Below are positions 1 through 11,917 of a stretch of 64,000 nucleotides of DNA, one piece after another (the stretch's first letter is position 1; every line of letters starts with the position of its first letter). Both the position numbers and the translations under genes were made by a program. Below the pieces are notes generated by a model that saw only the letters and a list, made by a program, of their open reading frames with translations, ran no database searches and was not told the DNA's origin. Source of the stretch: Verticillium longisporum (Eukaryota > Ascomycota > Sordariomycetes > Glomerellales > Plectosphaerellaceae); the NCBI GenBank assembly GCA_019188255.1, contig JAETXT010000002.1:2542001-2606000 (forward strand), written 5' to 3'.

Positions 1-1733
1 GAGAAACTGCTGATGAGGCTATAAAAGGGCCGGAAGCACGCAACGGCCGTCGATGCAGTGCAGCTGCAGGAGCACTGCTGTGTCTAACCGGTGACTCTTC
101 AAGGCAACCATCTGAAGACATTGACCGGTTCAAGCAACGGCCAATCAAACACGCGCGAACAAAACGAAAAGAGAGGGGTGCCTACCTTGTAGATCATATT
201 CGCCAGCAAGCATTCGACCTCGTCCATATCCACCGTCTCACGGCTTCCAAGACTGATGGCAGCGGCAAACTCAGCAACACGGACACGGGTCTTGCGTAGT
301 GGGGCGTCACCGGGGTTCTTGGGCTCCTCAAAGCCCTTGGTCAAGAACACTTTTCTCAACAGGTTTCGGAGCGTAATGTCACGGCCGCGCTCGAGCGTGA
401 GGTAAATTCTGCGCTTGACGAACTCTTCCTCGCCCGCTTGGTGAGCGTCATCATAGCCGTGAAGGTCACCTTGCCTAATGCAGCGCGCCAGAGGGAGAAA
501 TAGGGCCTGGAGCCGGGGGAAAGGTTCGAGCAACGCTTTGCTGGGCAAAGTGTGCGTTGTCAATAGCCGACATGGGATCAGGTATGTAAGGATTCTCCTA
601 ATAGCGTGGTCAGTGGATAGGCTACGCCATCGTGATGCATGCCGACCTACTCCTTGTTACCAAGTGCATCCTTGTGGCATTGACTCCACGCTTCTGTCAG
701 GTGCTTCTCGGCCTGGAATTGTTAGACCACTCATTGCTCGCTGGGGGGGACGCAATGTCGCGTACCTCAACGTAGTTCTCCTCCAAGAAGAACAGCACTC
801 CCTCGTAGTACTTGAACGTTACCCGCTGCGGTGCGGGGTACGCTTCGAGCGGCGCCATATCGGCTCTGTTTGTCGCCAGAGCCTTCAGAATCGTTCGTGC
901 CAGGCTTGCCGAGTTTAATTTGAAGTAAGTCTTGAAGAGAAGGTTAATGGTAGCGTAGACTCCCCATTTGCGTGTGTCATAAATATCTGTTGATCTGTTG
1001 CTTGGTCAGAGTGAACAGAAATGCACGAGCTCAATGCTGCATACCGGTCGCTTAAACACAGAGTGAAGATGCGCTTCAGCTGCTGCTCGCAGTCCCTGAG
1101 CTTTTGATGCTCCTCTGTTTCCAGATCAAAGTCGTCGCCGAGTTGAACCTCTTCTTCGCCTGCAGCCCCTGTTGTGCTCCTTTCTGCGTCTGACTTGATG
1201 GCGAAGAGTCTCAGATACTTGCCGGCCGTGTAGAGGCACGGTATCGTCCACGCCTCAAAGCAATAGTTTGTGTAGCCTCTGTGCAATGCAATAGTCATCT
1301 CCTTCCACGCGTCGTAGACTTTGGTCCAGGATGGCTTCTTCAAACTCTAGAGACAATTAGCTGCTCATGATTCGAGGGCGACGTACTCTGCACACAAAGC
1401 ACTCACTGAGTTGTCCGCGGCATCATTTCCTTCCACTGCCAAGATCTCGTTGATAGCCTTCCAGTAGGCAGCATAGACCTCGACCCAGCCGTTGATCTGT
1501 TGCCTAACATCGCCCCGGCCGCCAAATCCGTTCTTTTTGGAGATGGCTTGGGTCAGGAAGTGCTTGACATCCTGCTTGACATTGAATGCATTCGTTGACA
1601 GCTTGATTGCTGCCAGCCGATGTAGCTGATCCGAGGGTGATGTGGGCGAAAGAGTCTTGGCAAGATCGTAGCCGTTTGACCCTGTGTTTTCCGTAAAGGC
1701 ACGGCCAACTTCCTTGAAGAGAGCCTCCATCAC
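1..1733 (-). CDS. CSN12: Csn12/Thp1-family PCI-domain protein (3' end outside window)
   Basis: Homolog of yeast Csn12 and human PCID2. In yeast Csn12 works with Thp3 in transcription elongation and mRNA maturation, and it is related to the TREX-2 subunit Thp1. Five exons join in phase: 1733-1407, 1346-1045, 994-766, 712-651 and 597-186, giving 444 codons. The product has the family's N-terminal helical repeats and a C-terminal PCI/winged-helix domain (roughly residues 230-440), with the hallmark stretch [19 protein letters not shown] and ending [10 protein letters not shown]. The exon after MIYK is not obvious. A CAG acceptor at about position 7 would continue in phase, so the last codons probably lie beyond base 1. 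Two adjacent ATGs sit at 1733 and 1730 and I took the first. It is transcribed divergently from the eL20 gene. No frame damage is seen in the visible part. Confidence 0.9.
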
Positions 1734-2338
1734 GCCTTCGTGACCAAGGCCTAGTAGAGATGGCTAGGGATACAGCGCAAAACCGTGGGCGCGATTCAGT
1801 CTTTCGATGACAAGTTTCGTGCGAATGAATAGCTGTAATTGTCCCTACAGATCAATTCCCTTCAGTTTTGTGCTGCTACTAGTGAGCTGTCGATGAGCCG
1901 AGATATATGTCAACGGTGAGACCTCACTGTACCCGTCTAGGTGCTCAAAGACAATCGCTAGGATCTGAGGTCCGTGGTACCTACTTCACGCATAGTGGGC
2001 CCTCAGACAGGTTGGTGGGAAATGTTCTTGTCCTAGACCACCTCCCAGCCACTTCGCCAGCTGGGAGCAGCTGGGTGGCCGTCCTGCGGAGCCAACCCCA
2101 CCATCATCACGTGCCGACCTCCCACCATCGGCGTCAACCTAGCGCATCCGAAAAGTGGATCTCGCTTAGGTCGTCGAAGCCCTCAAGATTTTGAACTTTT
2201 TCACTCTCTGTTGCGTCTTTGCGTCCCGACCCTGCAACCACCAACGATATCGACCGACGGCCATCGACAATACCGCCAAAGTGAGTTTGCTGCTTTCAAC
2301 ACCACTTTCTCGTCGACAATTTACTAACCACCTTCAAG
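1734..2338. promoter_or_regulatory. Divergent promoter region CSN12 / eL20
   Basis: A 605-base gap between two divergent starts. The half near eL20 has pyrimidine-rich runs and a CAACAC/TCAAG context before the ATG, typical of highly expressed fungal genes. No coding region is supported here. Confidence 0.5.
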
Positions 2339-3437
2339 ATGGGTAAGCAGATCTCTATTCCTTTGCACAAGTGCAAGAGCCATCGATGTGCAATGCCATG
2401 AGCGACCGACGACAAAATTTCCCACGACTTTTCCGGATTGGATACGATACCCTACCTCACGGGTCAGCCATGATCGAGCGCTGGAAGACGACCAGCAACG
2501 TGCTGGCGACCAATTTCGACTGGAGGAAAGCGGACAAGCTTCGAATGTGTCTTTGACGTCGAATTTCGAGCACATCATTTGTTGGAGGGGCATGTTAAGA
2601 ATTGCAAGGGCATCTGCTGGATTTGACCGTGTGCCTCGACCACAACACGACTGACGACTGTTCCCCGACCGGCCGCTGGCACCCACTGGCACCTCCTCGA
2701 GCATCGGCATTTTTGTTTACGGCATTGCGCACATGATGGCTCATGAAAGGCTGGCACGTGGCGAACTGGAGAACTAACTTATCCAAAGGTCGCCTTCAGG
2801 AATACGAGGTCATTGGGCGCCATCTGCCCACGGAGTCCCAGCCCACTCCCACCCTCTACCGCATGACCATCTTCGCCCCCAACACCACGGTGGCCAAGTC
2901 CCGTTACTGGTACTTCATGCGCGGCCTGAAGAAGGTCAAGAAGGCCACTGGTGAGATCATCTCCGTTAAGTCGGTAAGTAGCAGCACGACAAATCGAACA
3001 GCACGACGAAAACAGCCTCTAACGGCTTCTGCAGATCTACGAGAAGCACCCTCTCAAGGTCAAGAACTTCGGCATCTGGATCCGCTACGACTCCCGCTCC
3101 GGTACCCACAACATGTACAAGGAGTACCGCGAGATGAGCCGCACCGACGCCGTCGAGGCCCTCTACCAAGACATGGCCGCTCGCCACCGCTCCCGCTTCA
3201 GGTCGATCCACGTACGCGCTTCCACCCCGCGGCATCCCAGCCGCCGGATACCGATCCCCGACGCTAACAGCATCCCAGGTCCTCCGGGTCGACGAGCTCG
3301 AGAAGGGCGACGACGTCAAGCGTCCCTACATCAAGCAGCTTCTCACCAAGAACCTCTCCTTCCCCCTCCCCCACCGCGTCAGCAAGATCAGCAACCAGAA
3401 GCTCTTCAGCGCCAAGCGCCCCACCACGTTTGCGTAA
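2339..3437 (+). CDS. RPL20: 60S ribosomal protein eL20 (L18a)
   Basis: Structural protein of the large ribosomal subunit. Four exons, 2339-2342, 2789-2973, 3035-3211 and 3279-3437, encode 174 residues, the usual eL20 length. The protein begins [15 protein letters not shown] and includes the conserved [18 protein letters not shown] region, ending RPTTFA. The first exon holds only ATG plus one base. The first intron is long for this genome (446 nt, GTAAGC...AAAG) with a branch-like CTAAC just before the acceptor. The start is forced by the splice phase, because ATGG joins GTCGC to give Met-Gly-Arg. A tiny first exon followed by a long intron is common in fungal ribosomal protein genes. It stops with TAA and has no frame damage. 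Confidence 0.97.
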
Positions 3438-3707
3438 ACAAAAGCTTAAGTTTTTCGGGTTTCTTCGTCGCGGGGAAGGTTGGGCAGGTACTGCAGGTGT
3501 TTACTAGGTCTCATGGAACTACCACGTGCATTTGCTCCCTTGAACAGAGGGCACAACGAATCAACCAGGAATTGACGCATGAACTGCTTCCTCTACAGTG
3601 ATCATTACATTGATGTGTGTGATTGTTCTACTCGTCGCTACCAAATTGTCTGTGGAATGCCAAGCGTGCCTTGCCACTGAGGCCTTGATGGAGGCGGCTC
3701 TGGTCTA

Positions 3708-5931
3708 TTATTCACTCGGCGACCCCTCCACCTGCGCGTCATCTAAAAACTCATTCCATGTCGTCCAGTCCATAGATGGATCACCCCCCTCGACAGGGGC
3801 AACCCATTCGTCGTACAACTCCTGCGCATTGTCCCATTGCCACGGCTCACCTAGGAAGGATAAGTCGGCTTGAGCGTCTCCTGCGTCTGCCGCATATGGC
3901 TCGGCAGCAAGTCCAGTCGCCGCAGGTAACATGACAACGTCAGTGACACCGTCGTTGTTTTCTTCCACCGCCGCCACGTTCGTCCCATGTGGAGCATCCG
4001 TCACTCCGCTGCCTCTCCTCTTCAGAGCTTCGGCCCGCAGCCCCCTCGCCTTTTTCAACAGCTTCTTCACCGGCCTCCACAGCGGTCCTTTCCTCGTGTC
4101 AGCCACCATGCTCTCGAGTCTCGGGGCCGCCCACTCGTCGACGACCCACGCCCTGTCAACGAGCTCGCCCTCCGTCTGCGCGCACAGCTCGGCCAGCGCC
4201 ACGGCGAGCGGGTGCCACTGGGGTACATGTCGTACCACCAGTGGAAGCGCGCGGCCTGGGGATGCTGCCGTGCATGGTGGACGAGCTCGAGGACGGAGAT
4301 GGCGGTGCGCAACATGGTAGGGCGGGGCACGCGGAGGCGGGGCGGGTGCAGGGACGCGGGGCGGTGCTGGAAGGGGTATTGCAGGGAGAGCCAGAGCTTG
4401 AGTATGATGACCCTCGTCGTGATGGCGGCCGGCCCGGCGGCGGGGTGGCTGTCGATGGCGAGGGACGGGGCCGAGGGCGGGGTCAGGAGGAGGGCTTCGG
4501 GGCGCTGGGCCTGGCGGGCGATGACTTCTACCGTGGGCGAGCTGAGGGCTGTGCCGGGGGGAGGGGGGGAGTCGGAGGACAGGGGGGCTGCGACGTTGAT
4601 GTCTGGGTTCAAATGTTGGATGGGAGGGTGCTTGATGGAGCCGAGGGTGCCCGATGCCATGGCAGTTGCGTAGCCGAAGCTCATGTCGGTGGGTCCGGAT
4701 CTGTCTACAAGTTTTGTGAGAGTGTCTGGGCCAAAATCCTCGTCGTTAATGTTGGCTACCATGTGGGTGTCGTAGGACCCGGGGAGAATGATGACTTCGG
4801 TGCCGCGGTCTTCGGCGGCCCGGACGTCAAGAACGATGGTCATCCACCACAAACGGCGGCGCAGCTCTGTCTCATAGGGACTCAGGTTAGGAAGCAGTGC
4901 TCCCTCACGATGAAGACCTTGACCCTGGGCGAGGCGGATGAGAAGACCCAGGAGCGCCCAGGAAGGCCTGCTAGCACCATGAGAGCGAAGGACGGCCACA
5001 TAGATAGTGAAGGCTTGGATGGTCTTGAGCTTTGAGCTACATAGATAGTCGGCTCTGTGCAGCGCTCGCTCAAGGTTTTGCTGATAACGCCGGATAATGC
5101 TGGATCTGTCCTCTGACAAGAAAACCAGACATTCTTCATGACTCATGGAGGTGGCAGCGGCATAATACATGGCAAAAAGAGCGCTGCCGTGTCGTTGCTG
5201 ATGGTCTTGGCGTCCAACGAGTCGGCAAAGTGACTAAGCTCTGCGGCAGCGGTTGGACGATGAAGAATCTTGATGACGGGATCAACGTTGGTGAAATATG
5301 TCCATGAAAGATGCCTGATTTGAGCCTGCGAAGGGTGTTGTGGACCGTAGGGGTTTATGTCGCCTGAAAATGTCGTGATCAAGCCGGACGTAGCTCCAGG
5401 GGATGAGTGCGTCTGGGAGGGAGACTCGGAGCTGAAAAACAGTCCTTCGTCGTCATCTGATTTGTCGCTCTCCGAAGACTGGTCCAGAGCTTGCTTGATT
5501 CCATCGACCTCGTCGCATAAATTCGACCAGAAGTCGCTGCTGAGATAGTTGTTCGGGGCCACAGATGTCTCACGGGATGATGTCGTCGCTGACCCTGCAT
5601 TTGTCACAGTGTTGCCTGGTGACTCTTTTTGTTCCTGGGTATGAGGCGCATCAGATTCTACCTTGATGAATGTCCCCAGCGGAGGCTTGGCGGCGGCAGA
5701 CTCGACCTTGCCGACAATGCTCTCCAAACGGTGGATGCGGTTCAATAGTTCGCTTTGCCGAGCCTGTCTGGGCTTGCGAGTGCGCTTGCGGGCTGGAAAG
5801 ACGCAGTCGAGGGCAGATCGCGTACATTGTGTACAGCGAGGTTCAATCTTGTCACATTTTATTTTCCTTTGGCGGCAATTTGCGCAGCTCAATGGTTTGT
5901 TGGAAGGATCTTGTTGTGAGAGAGGCGACAT
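3708..5931 (-). CDS. Zn2Cys6 transcription factor with fungal-specific middle region; frame broken twice
   Basis: Predicted nuclear DNA-binding regulator. The binuclear zinc cluster lies at residues 16-43 with spacing C-x2-C-x6-C-x6-C-x2-C-x6-C, followed by a basic linker and a short coiled-coil heptad stretch. The middle carries the fungal_trans signature (YYAAATSMSHEECL, ELRRRLWWMTIVLDVRAAED). The C-terminus is acidic and Trp-rich, a possible activation region. No intron is needed. The frame breaks at 5174-5178 (a run of five, one base short of giving ALFFAMYYAAA) and at 4220-4223 (a run of four, one short of giving MYPQWHPLA). With both bases counted the gene is 742 codons and perfectly in phase. 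An in-frame upstream ATG at 6171 exists, but the start at 5931 puts the zinc cluster near the N-terminus as usual. The target is unknown. Confidence 0.85.
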
Positions 5932-6645
5932 CGTTCGCGAAGAGGTCGTGAGCGACAGAGGTGGTGCGATTCCAAGGCAGATACACCAGGTATGAGTTTG
6001 AGCTGTACGAAATCGGGCCGGAAAATATGCGCCTAACAATTCAGATTTAGGCTCTCCATGTCCATTGAAGACTCGGAGATTTGGCAGATGACAGATTGAT
6101 GTGAATGCAGGGGGGTCAAGTGGTGATGTCGTTGATCCTTTGACCAAGGAAGCATGGCAGTAGCGAGCCATCCACTCGTTGCAACCTCAACCGTCGTCAG
6201 CCCTAGGCAGGCGAGTGGGGCTTATCGGGCGTTCGGTTCATCCCTTTTCTCATCCTCCCATGATTTCCATACCTTAGGCCACACACATGTACTCACATCG
6301 TAACAACATTTATGTTTTGGTTATACATCGTGAATGAGCTCCTCCCCGATGTGAAAACCAACCTGTTACGTCTATGCCTGCCCAATATGCGGCCTCACCG
6401 ATCCAGGTGGTGAGTTCTCAGACATTATGTAGCGCTCCGACTAGCGCCCATCGTATGCCGTATTCCAGGCTGTCGTGTACCCCGCGATCCTCTGTGCACG
6501 CTGATACTGGCATGTGAGTCAACCTCTGTTGGCTTTGTGCACGAATGAGTAGACAAGAACGAGATCTGTCTCCCACTTGCACGCCATTCTTCCCTTCTCA
6601 GAGCCGGTTGAACACGCCTTCTCATTGCGGACCGTCTAAGACATC
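5932..6645. promoter_or_regulatory. Divergent intergenic region, regulator / GNAT
   Basis: 714 bases between two divergent starts. I see no RNA gene or repeat. The open frame immediately upstream of 5931 could be an N-terminal extension of the regulator, but it resembles no known domain. Confidence 0.4.
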
Positions 6646-7368
6646 ATGGCTTCCTCAAACCCCGCGAGCGAGGCCCTCATCGAAGGGCCCCTTGATTTCA
6701 TCACTGTCAAGACAACTCTGCCCGCGAGGCCACTTCCAGCCCACGCCTCGCGCCAGCCTATTCTCACGCCGCGTCTCATGATGCGCCCCTTTACCGAATC
6801 GGATGTCCACGCACTGCGCGTCCTCCGCACGCAGCCGGAAGTCATGAGCAACACGGCCGCCGGCCGCATCGACCTTGACGTCGCCGAGACGCAGGCCAAG
6901 CTCGCGCTGAGCCTGCCGCCCAACGACGCGCGCACCTTCAACTGCGCCATATGCCTGCGTGACTCGGGCGAGTTCATCGGCTGCGGCGGGTGCCACGTGA
7001 TGGTCGGCGAGTTTGGGTGGCCCGTCCTCGGGTACATGTTCGTCAAGGAGCACTGGGGCCAGGGCTTCGCGACCGAGTTTGTGACGGGGTTCCTGGCGGC
7101 CTGGTGGGCGCTGCCGAGGGAGATCTGCGAGCTGCAGGTCGATCGGGGAACGGTGAGGGTCGGAGAGGATGGGCTGGCGGAGGAGCAGTACACGGCCGTC
7201 ACGGTCGACGACAATGTGGCAAGCCAGAGGATCCTGACCAAGACGGGCTTCGTCAAGAGGAGGGTGTACAGCGAGATTGACTCGGCGGATCCCAAGGGCG
7301 AGGCGATCGTCACGTTGCTGGGGTTTACGAAAGGAAGGCCGAAGGAGCTTCAAGGCCCGGCCTCTTAA
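6646..7368 (+). CDS. GNAT-family N-acetyltransferase
   Basis: Single-exon gene of 240 residues, predicted to transfer acetyl from acetyl-CoA to an amine. It belongs to the RimJ/RimL-like (Acetyltransf_3) group. The N-terminal LTPRLMMRPFTESDVHALR is the typical first strand and helix. The acetyl-CoA loop is at about residues 130-142 (LGYMFVKEHWGQGFATE, matching Q/R-x-x-G-x-G/A). A late Asn (DDNVASQRILTKTGFVK) matches the usual N-x-A/S-S-x-x-V/I-x-x-K-x-G-F motif. In fungi these proteins often act on small molecules or peptide N-termini, and the substrate cannot be inferred here. The ATG at 6646 has an A at -3 (atcATGG). No signal peptide or membrane segment is seen. The frame is intact and stops with TAA. 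Confidence 0.88.
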   Translation: MASSNPASEALIEGPLDFITVKTTLPARPLPAHASRQPILTPRLMMRPFTESDVHALRVLRTQPEVMSNTAAGRIDLDVAETQAKLALSLPPNDARTFNCAICLRDSGEFIGCGGCHVMVGEFGWPVLGYMFVKEHWGQGFATEFVTGFLAAWWALPREICELQVDRGTVRVGEDGLAEEQYTAVTVDDNVASQRILTKTGFVKRRVYSEIDSADPKGEAIVTLLGFTKGRPKELQGPAS

Positions 7369-9140
7369 GATGAATGTCACCAAGGTTTCCATATTTGTTT
7401 GCTCGTGTGCTGTAGCCTCACACTGGCCGGAATCCGGAGATCTATGGACGTGGGAAATGTCCGATGCCACTCGGGCTCCGACGCCGCCCTGGACCATCAC
7501 CCCGCTATCTGGCCGGCCAGCCAAGCCACGAGCGAGCCACTTGTACGAAGCATGTGGAGAATCGTTGATATTTTTTGTTTCGGGGAGAACTGTGTTCTGA
7601 AGAGAATATGGATGGTGGGGAAAGGCTCTTGATCGAGATAGCCTGCAATATCTGTCGTCATGCCAAGGCCCATTTTTGTCATATCGCTGGTAGCTATTCC
7701 TCGAGTAGAAGAGTCACCTGAAGTAAAAGGCCATCTCGGAGGTCAGTACGTGTTTCTCGGCCTCATGCCTCCGCACCTTTCCAGACCACTCGTCCGGTGT
7801 AGGCTGAGTTTTGTCAGAACCATGTCAGGGCGCGACAGTAGTGTTCCACTGCGGCGCTGTGAATGCAGACGCTGCGCTCGGAAAGGGCGTTCGTCCCCGT
7901 TGTCAGGGGCGGTGGTTGCGCTTTCGGCGTTCACCTGGCTGGGAAGGCTGCCTGGAACAGCCAAGCGTCTCCATGGCTGATGCTCCCAGCACCCAGTGGC
8001 AGGAGGCTGATTGCAAGGCGAAGGCGCAAGAGTGATGCATCACCGTGGACTCGCAGGAGGCTCAGCACTAACGGTTACGCTGCTTCCGCGCCCCTGGAGG
8101 CCTTCACCGCTGGCCCCTGCAGGCGCCTGCCTGGCGGGTGGCAGGCCCCTGCGCCTGTGCTGTGCCTGCCCTGTCCTGTCGCCCAGGCAGATCACCATCT
8201 CTGGCCGCCGTTGGAGTCAGCCCCGCTTCACCTTGTACGCAAAAGGCACCTGGGATGGATCGTCATGCCCTCTCCCCCCCCTCCGCCCCTCTTCCCACCA
8301 CAGGCTTCATCCAACCATCCACCCCGCCATCCCACCATTTGGGATCTCCCTCCCAATACAGAGCACCATGGCTTGCATGGCTATGGCCGCTACAGCTGCA
8401 CCCACGAGGCCGCCGTCCCTATTTGGCACTCCTACTTCTCTCTACACAATCTGAGTCACGGCGCTTGGCTGAAGCCTGCCAACTTGGGTGCACTTCACCT
8501 CAAGCCAAGGTCAGCCCAGCCGCCGATCAGCCAGCAGCGCCAACAGAGCCAGCATATCCAGCAGAGCCAGCAGAGCCAGCATATCCAGCATTCGGTCAAT
8601 GAGTGCAACCTGCCCGCGTCCTGACCCGACCTGGCTGACCCTCCCGTCGACAACGATAGTACGCTTGACCCATCCTCTGCCGCTGCCTGCCGCCGCTTGG
8701 CTCCTCGTATGATCACCCTCTGCTGCCTCTGGCTGGGCTGATTGACGCGCTCGATACATATAACCTGGGATTCTTCCCTCACGACAGTCCATGTCAATAC
8801 CACCCTCGCGTTTCCTCGCCCACGATCCCCTGTCCACCGCCATCCCGCCATCCCGCCATCACCGCTGCCCCCTCTCCCCGCCTCTCGCTTCCTACACCTT
8901 CTTGCTTTCCCACTCTCCGCCTGCTCGCATGCGATTCTGTGCCACACCACCATTCACCACCGACCGGGCCGTTGACCGACAACAACCCACATCTTCCCAC
9001 TCCCCCCACCAGAGCTGCAACCCCCGATTCCTTCCGACTGTTCACTGCAGCATCGCAACATCACCGTCACAGCTCATACACCAACACCGACGCCTGCGCA
9101 AGCTTCGAAATCCATGCCGACGCGACCAACAACGCCCTGA
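7369..9140. other. Long intergenic region, no supported gene
   Basis: About 1.8 kb without a convincing gene. Open frames here are GC-driven and match no family. The half nearest 9140 is rich in C and CT runs and in short Pro/Ser/Thr-like triplets, fitting a long 5' leader for the DUF7514 gene. A short imperfect repeat of a CCAGCA/GAGCCAG unit lies at about 8536-8592. Confidence 0.5.
8536..8592. repeat. Short imperfect tandem repeat (AGCCAGCATATCCAGC type)
   Basis: Repeated 9- and 18-base units built from CAGAGCCAG and CATATCCAG are visible by eye. It lies in a non-coding region upstream of the DUF7514 gene. It looks like a simple microsatellite-like expansion. Confidence 0.6.
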
Positions 9141-11206
9141 ATGGCGGCACCCACCGCAGAGGCCAACTCGAAAGAGTCCGCCAGCCCAACAACACCAACT
9201 CAACGAGACCCGAATCGCCCAAGACCTCTCCCGCCTACTGGGGCTACCTCTTTCAGGATGACAAGACGCCGACAAAAACCCTCGAGGCCTTGTTGCGCGC
9301 CGTCGCAAAACACATTGTACGTCGGCTTTCTCGCTGCTAGCTACCTGATGCTAGCTACCTGACGGGCGCCTGCTGACCGCCTTGTCCAGATGACAGAAAT
9401 CGGCGACAAGCGCGTTCACTTCTTGACGCCTACCAAGCTGGCTGCCTTTTACCGGGCCGTCGGCGGCGATTACGACTGTAAGTAAGGAGGCTGATTTGCG
9501 CATCCCGTTCCCCATTCCGAGAATCGTTGCTGACCGTTGCATCGTGTTACGCAGCCCTCTTCACCGGCATGGACCATCAGTCCATATCCTACATCTGGCG
9601 TGTTACTGGCTGCCAACACTCCTTACAGCCCATTCCCGGCAACGACTTCGAGCCTCCGTCCGTCCCTGCCTTGACCCCGCGCGGCTTCGTGCGCTGGGAG
9701 TCCATCGAAATCCTGCTTGGGCCTGAAGAGCACGTTCCCTTCATGCTATATGTCGTCAAAAACTGGGCGCTGAAGCACCCTGAAACAGGCGAGCCCTTTC
9801 CAACCGAGCTGCCCAAGGAAGCCTTCCCACTCGAAGCCGACACCGAGGTTGACAAGTGGCACAAGGCGTGCGCCGAGAAACTGAAGAAAGACGCCACGCC
9901 TCAATCCGACCCGGCCGCGTTCAAGCAGCCCAATCATGAGCACTCATCCTCGGGACCAGAGCGGGACGAACCCAAAGTCAAGGTTGCCTATACGCATTTT
10001 CGCAACCCATACCCAGAGCCTTCGCCAAGGATGCGCCCATCCCAACCCGACTACTTCAACCGGCCCATGCCCTTCTCTCACGTTCCTAGCAGGGCAGCAA
10101 GCCAGCGCATTCACATCCCACATTCGCCCCTCAACGAACGGCATCGACCAGGAAGCTCGTCGGCCGATGAACGCAGTCGCCGCCGCAGCTTCTCCGATTA
10201 CCCCTCGCCACCGCCTGATCCGATGCAGTCTCGCAGCAACTTCCCGCCGGGCAGGCCTGGAGCCCCGCCACGACGTCACAGCCAGCCGAAGCATTCGAGC
10301 TCGGATGCGCCGTCCGATTCTGATGGCGGGAACGCGAGCCCGCATGCCAAACATCGGCCGCAGAGCCACGAATCGATGCGCCCCCCGCCAACCATTCGCC
10401 GCATGGCTCCCAAGAATTCACAGGTCCCTCCATCACCGGCCGTCACTGCGACAGCACAAAACCTCCATCCTCACCGAGCCGAGACGAGAACAGACGAGAC
10501 TCGCAAGCGCACGCTACCCATCCCAGAGGTTATCAGGGACAAGTTTGACAAGGTCACCTCGTTCTTGCCGGGTAGTCGTTCGCCCGATCGGCACCGAAGC
10601 ACCTCGGGTCGGCGGAGCGACCGTGAACGAGACCGTGGGCGTGAGCGCGAGCGCGAGCGAGAAAGGGAACGCGAACTGTTAGCTGCGCGTAGGAAGCGTG
10701 ATCAGGTGGCGCGCGCCAACGGGGCGTCCAGGCTCAGTCGCAGCTGGTCTGATAAAGATTCCGATGAGTCGGACGCTGCCTCTGACGAGAGCGCCGTCGA
10801 GAGGCGCAGACGCCAGCGGCTTCGAGAGAAGCGTGACAGGGAACGAGACGAGTATCAACGCGACCGCGAGAGGGCTGACCGTGACCGCGAACGCGAGAGA
10901 GAGCGGGAGCGAGACCGTGGCAGAGATCGCGGCCGCGAGAAGGAATGGGAAAGGCAGCGCGAACGAGAGCGGGAAGACGAGCGTGAGGTGCGCAAGCGGG
11001 CGCCGCGGTACATGCCGCGCCCCGAGGCCCAGCGCCGGACCAGCAGCCACGCTGACGTTGATCGCATGCGGGACGAGCTATGGGACCCCCGCGACCGCGA
11101 TTTCGGGAGGGACGACAGGAAAAGGTGGAACGAGCGAGAGCGGGCCGTGAGCCCAATGACTGGAGTTGGGGGACGACGATACCCTGCCGAGCCTGGCTGG
11201 AGCTGA
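9141..11206 (+). CDS. DUF7514-domain protein with Arg/Glu/Asp-rich C-terminal region; one frame break near the start
   Basis: Function unknown; fungal-specific DUF7514 domain at roughly residues 25-180. Exons are 9141-9316, 9390-9477 and 9555-11206. The domain includes YWGYLFQDDKTPTKTLEALL, FLTPTKLAAFYRAVGGDYD and the SYIWRVTGCQHSLQPI and VPALTPRGFVRWESIEILLGP segments. A long Pro/Ser-rich disordered part follows, then mixed-charge runs of R, E and D at about residues 400-440 and 490-560, like SR/RE-type RNA-binding or splicing proteins. Exon 1 needs one more C in the run at 9209-9211: the N-terminus MAAPTAEANSKESASPTTP and the domain frame then join in phase, giving 638 residues. Without that base the domain frame only opens from an unlikely ATG at 8939. 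Intron 1 carries a 14-base tandem duplication. Confidence 0.78.
9335..9362. repeat. 14-base perfect tandem duplication in intron 1
   Basis: TGCTAGCTACCTGA is repeated exactly twice, back to back, inside the first intron of the DUF7514 gene. It leaves the splice sites unchanged. Confidence 0.85.
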
Positions 11207-11917
11207 GCTGCCAGCCGGCTGCCTACGGCCTGAGGTGCCGCCGGTGATGCATCTGCGTGATGCTGCCGGATGACTCTCACACGAGAGACGATTTATGCCA
11301 CTTTGATCTTAGCAACTTCTTCCCCCTTCTGAGCGAAGCGACTTGGTAACATACATAGCCTTACGAGACATGACATGGTCAATGACTGTTTCTCTTCCTA
11401 CGATCCGTGACTTTTGATGTCTGGTGTTTCCGAGGCTCGATGGAAGTCGGCTGAATCGCGCCAGAAGTATGAATTCGGGGCAGCTCCATCTCGGCCCACA
11501 TGGAAGCCCCGGACCCACGCCAGCGGCCCTCCCCCCCGCACGTCTCGCCCGGCCACGCACGGTCTGCGGGTCGGGGGCCCGCTTTACACAGCACTACCAC
11601 GACTCGTTGCAGTTGGTGTCGTATTCGAAGGCGAAGCATCTGGGACTGAGTCGGGGAGACAGCTGATGGGCTGACTTTCTACTTACTTCTCCTGAGAGGC
11701 CATGAAAGGCTGATGGCTACGTGCCTGTTGACAGCCTGGGCTAGACATGACAACGTTGAACTCAAAGGGTCGAGACGGGAGAGCTAGGTCGATGCAAACA
11801 GTCATGTCTAGTCTATTCTCATCAGGGTACAATATTAAAGCGCTGCAAAATCCAGTTGCCCAACCCATGTCAAAAAAGTCCAGTCGATTTGAAACCCCAC
11901 ACCCAACAAGGTCTCCT
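11207..11917. other. Convergent intergenic region
   Basis: 711 bases between the 3' ends of the DUF7514 gene and the MFS transporter. It contains only short open frames with no family resemblance. I see nothing else here. Confidence 0.5.

Noticed and set aside
2343..2788. snoRNA inside the eL20 intron
   Set aside because: An ATGATGG box-C-like word is present at about 2732 but no CTGA box follows at a suitable distance.
7863..8624. 253-codon plus-strand open frame
   Set aside because: Irregular composition (Pro, His, Ser and Trp scattered), no domain, and overlapping equally long frames in other phases.
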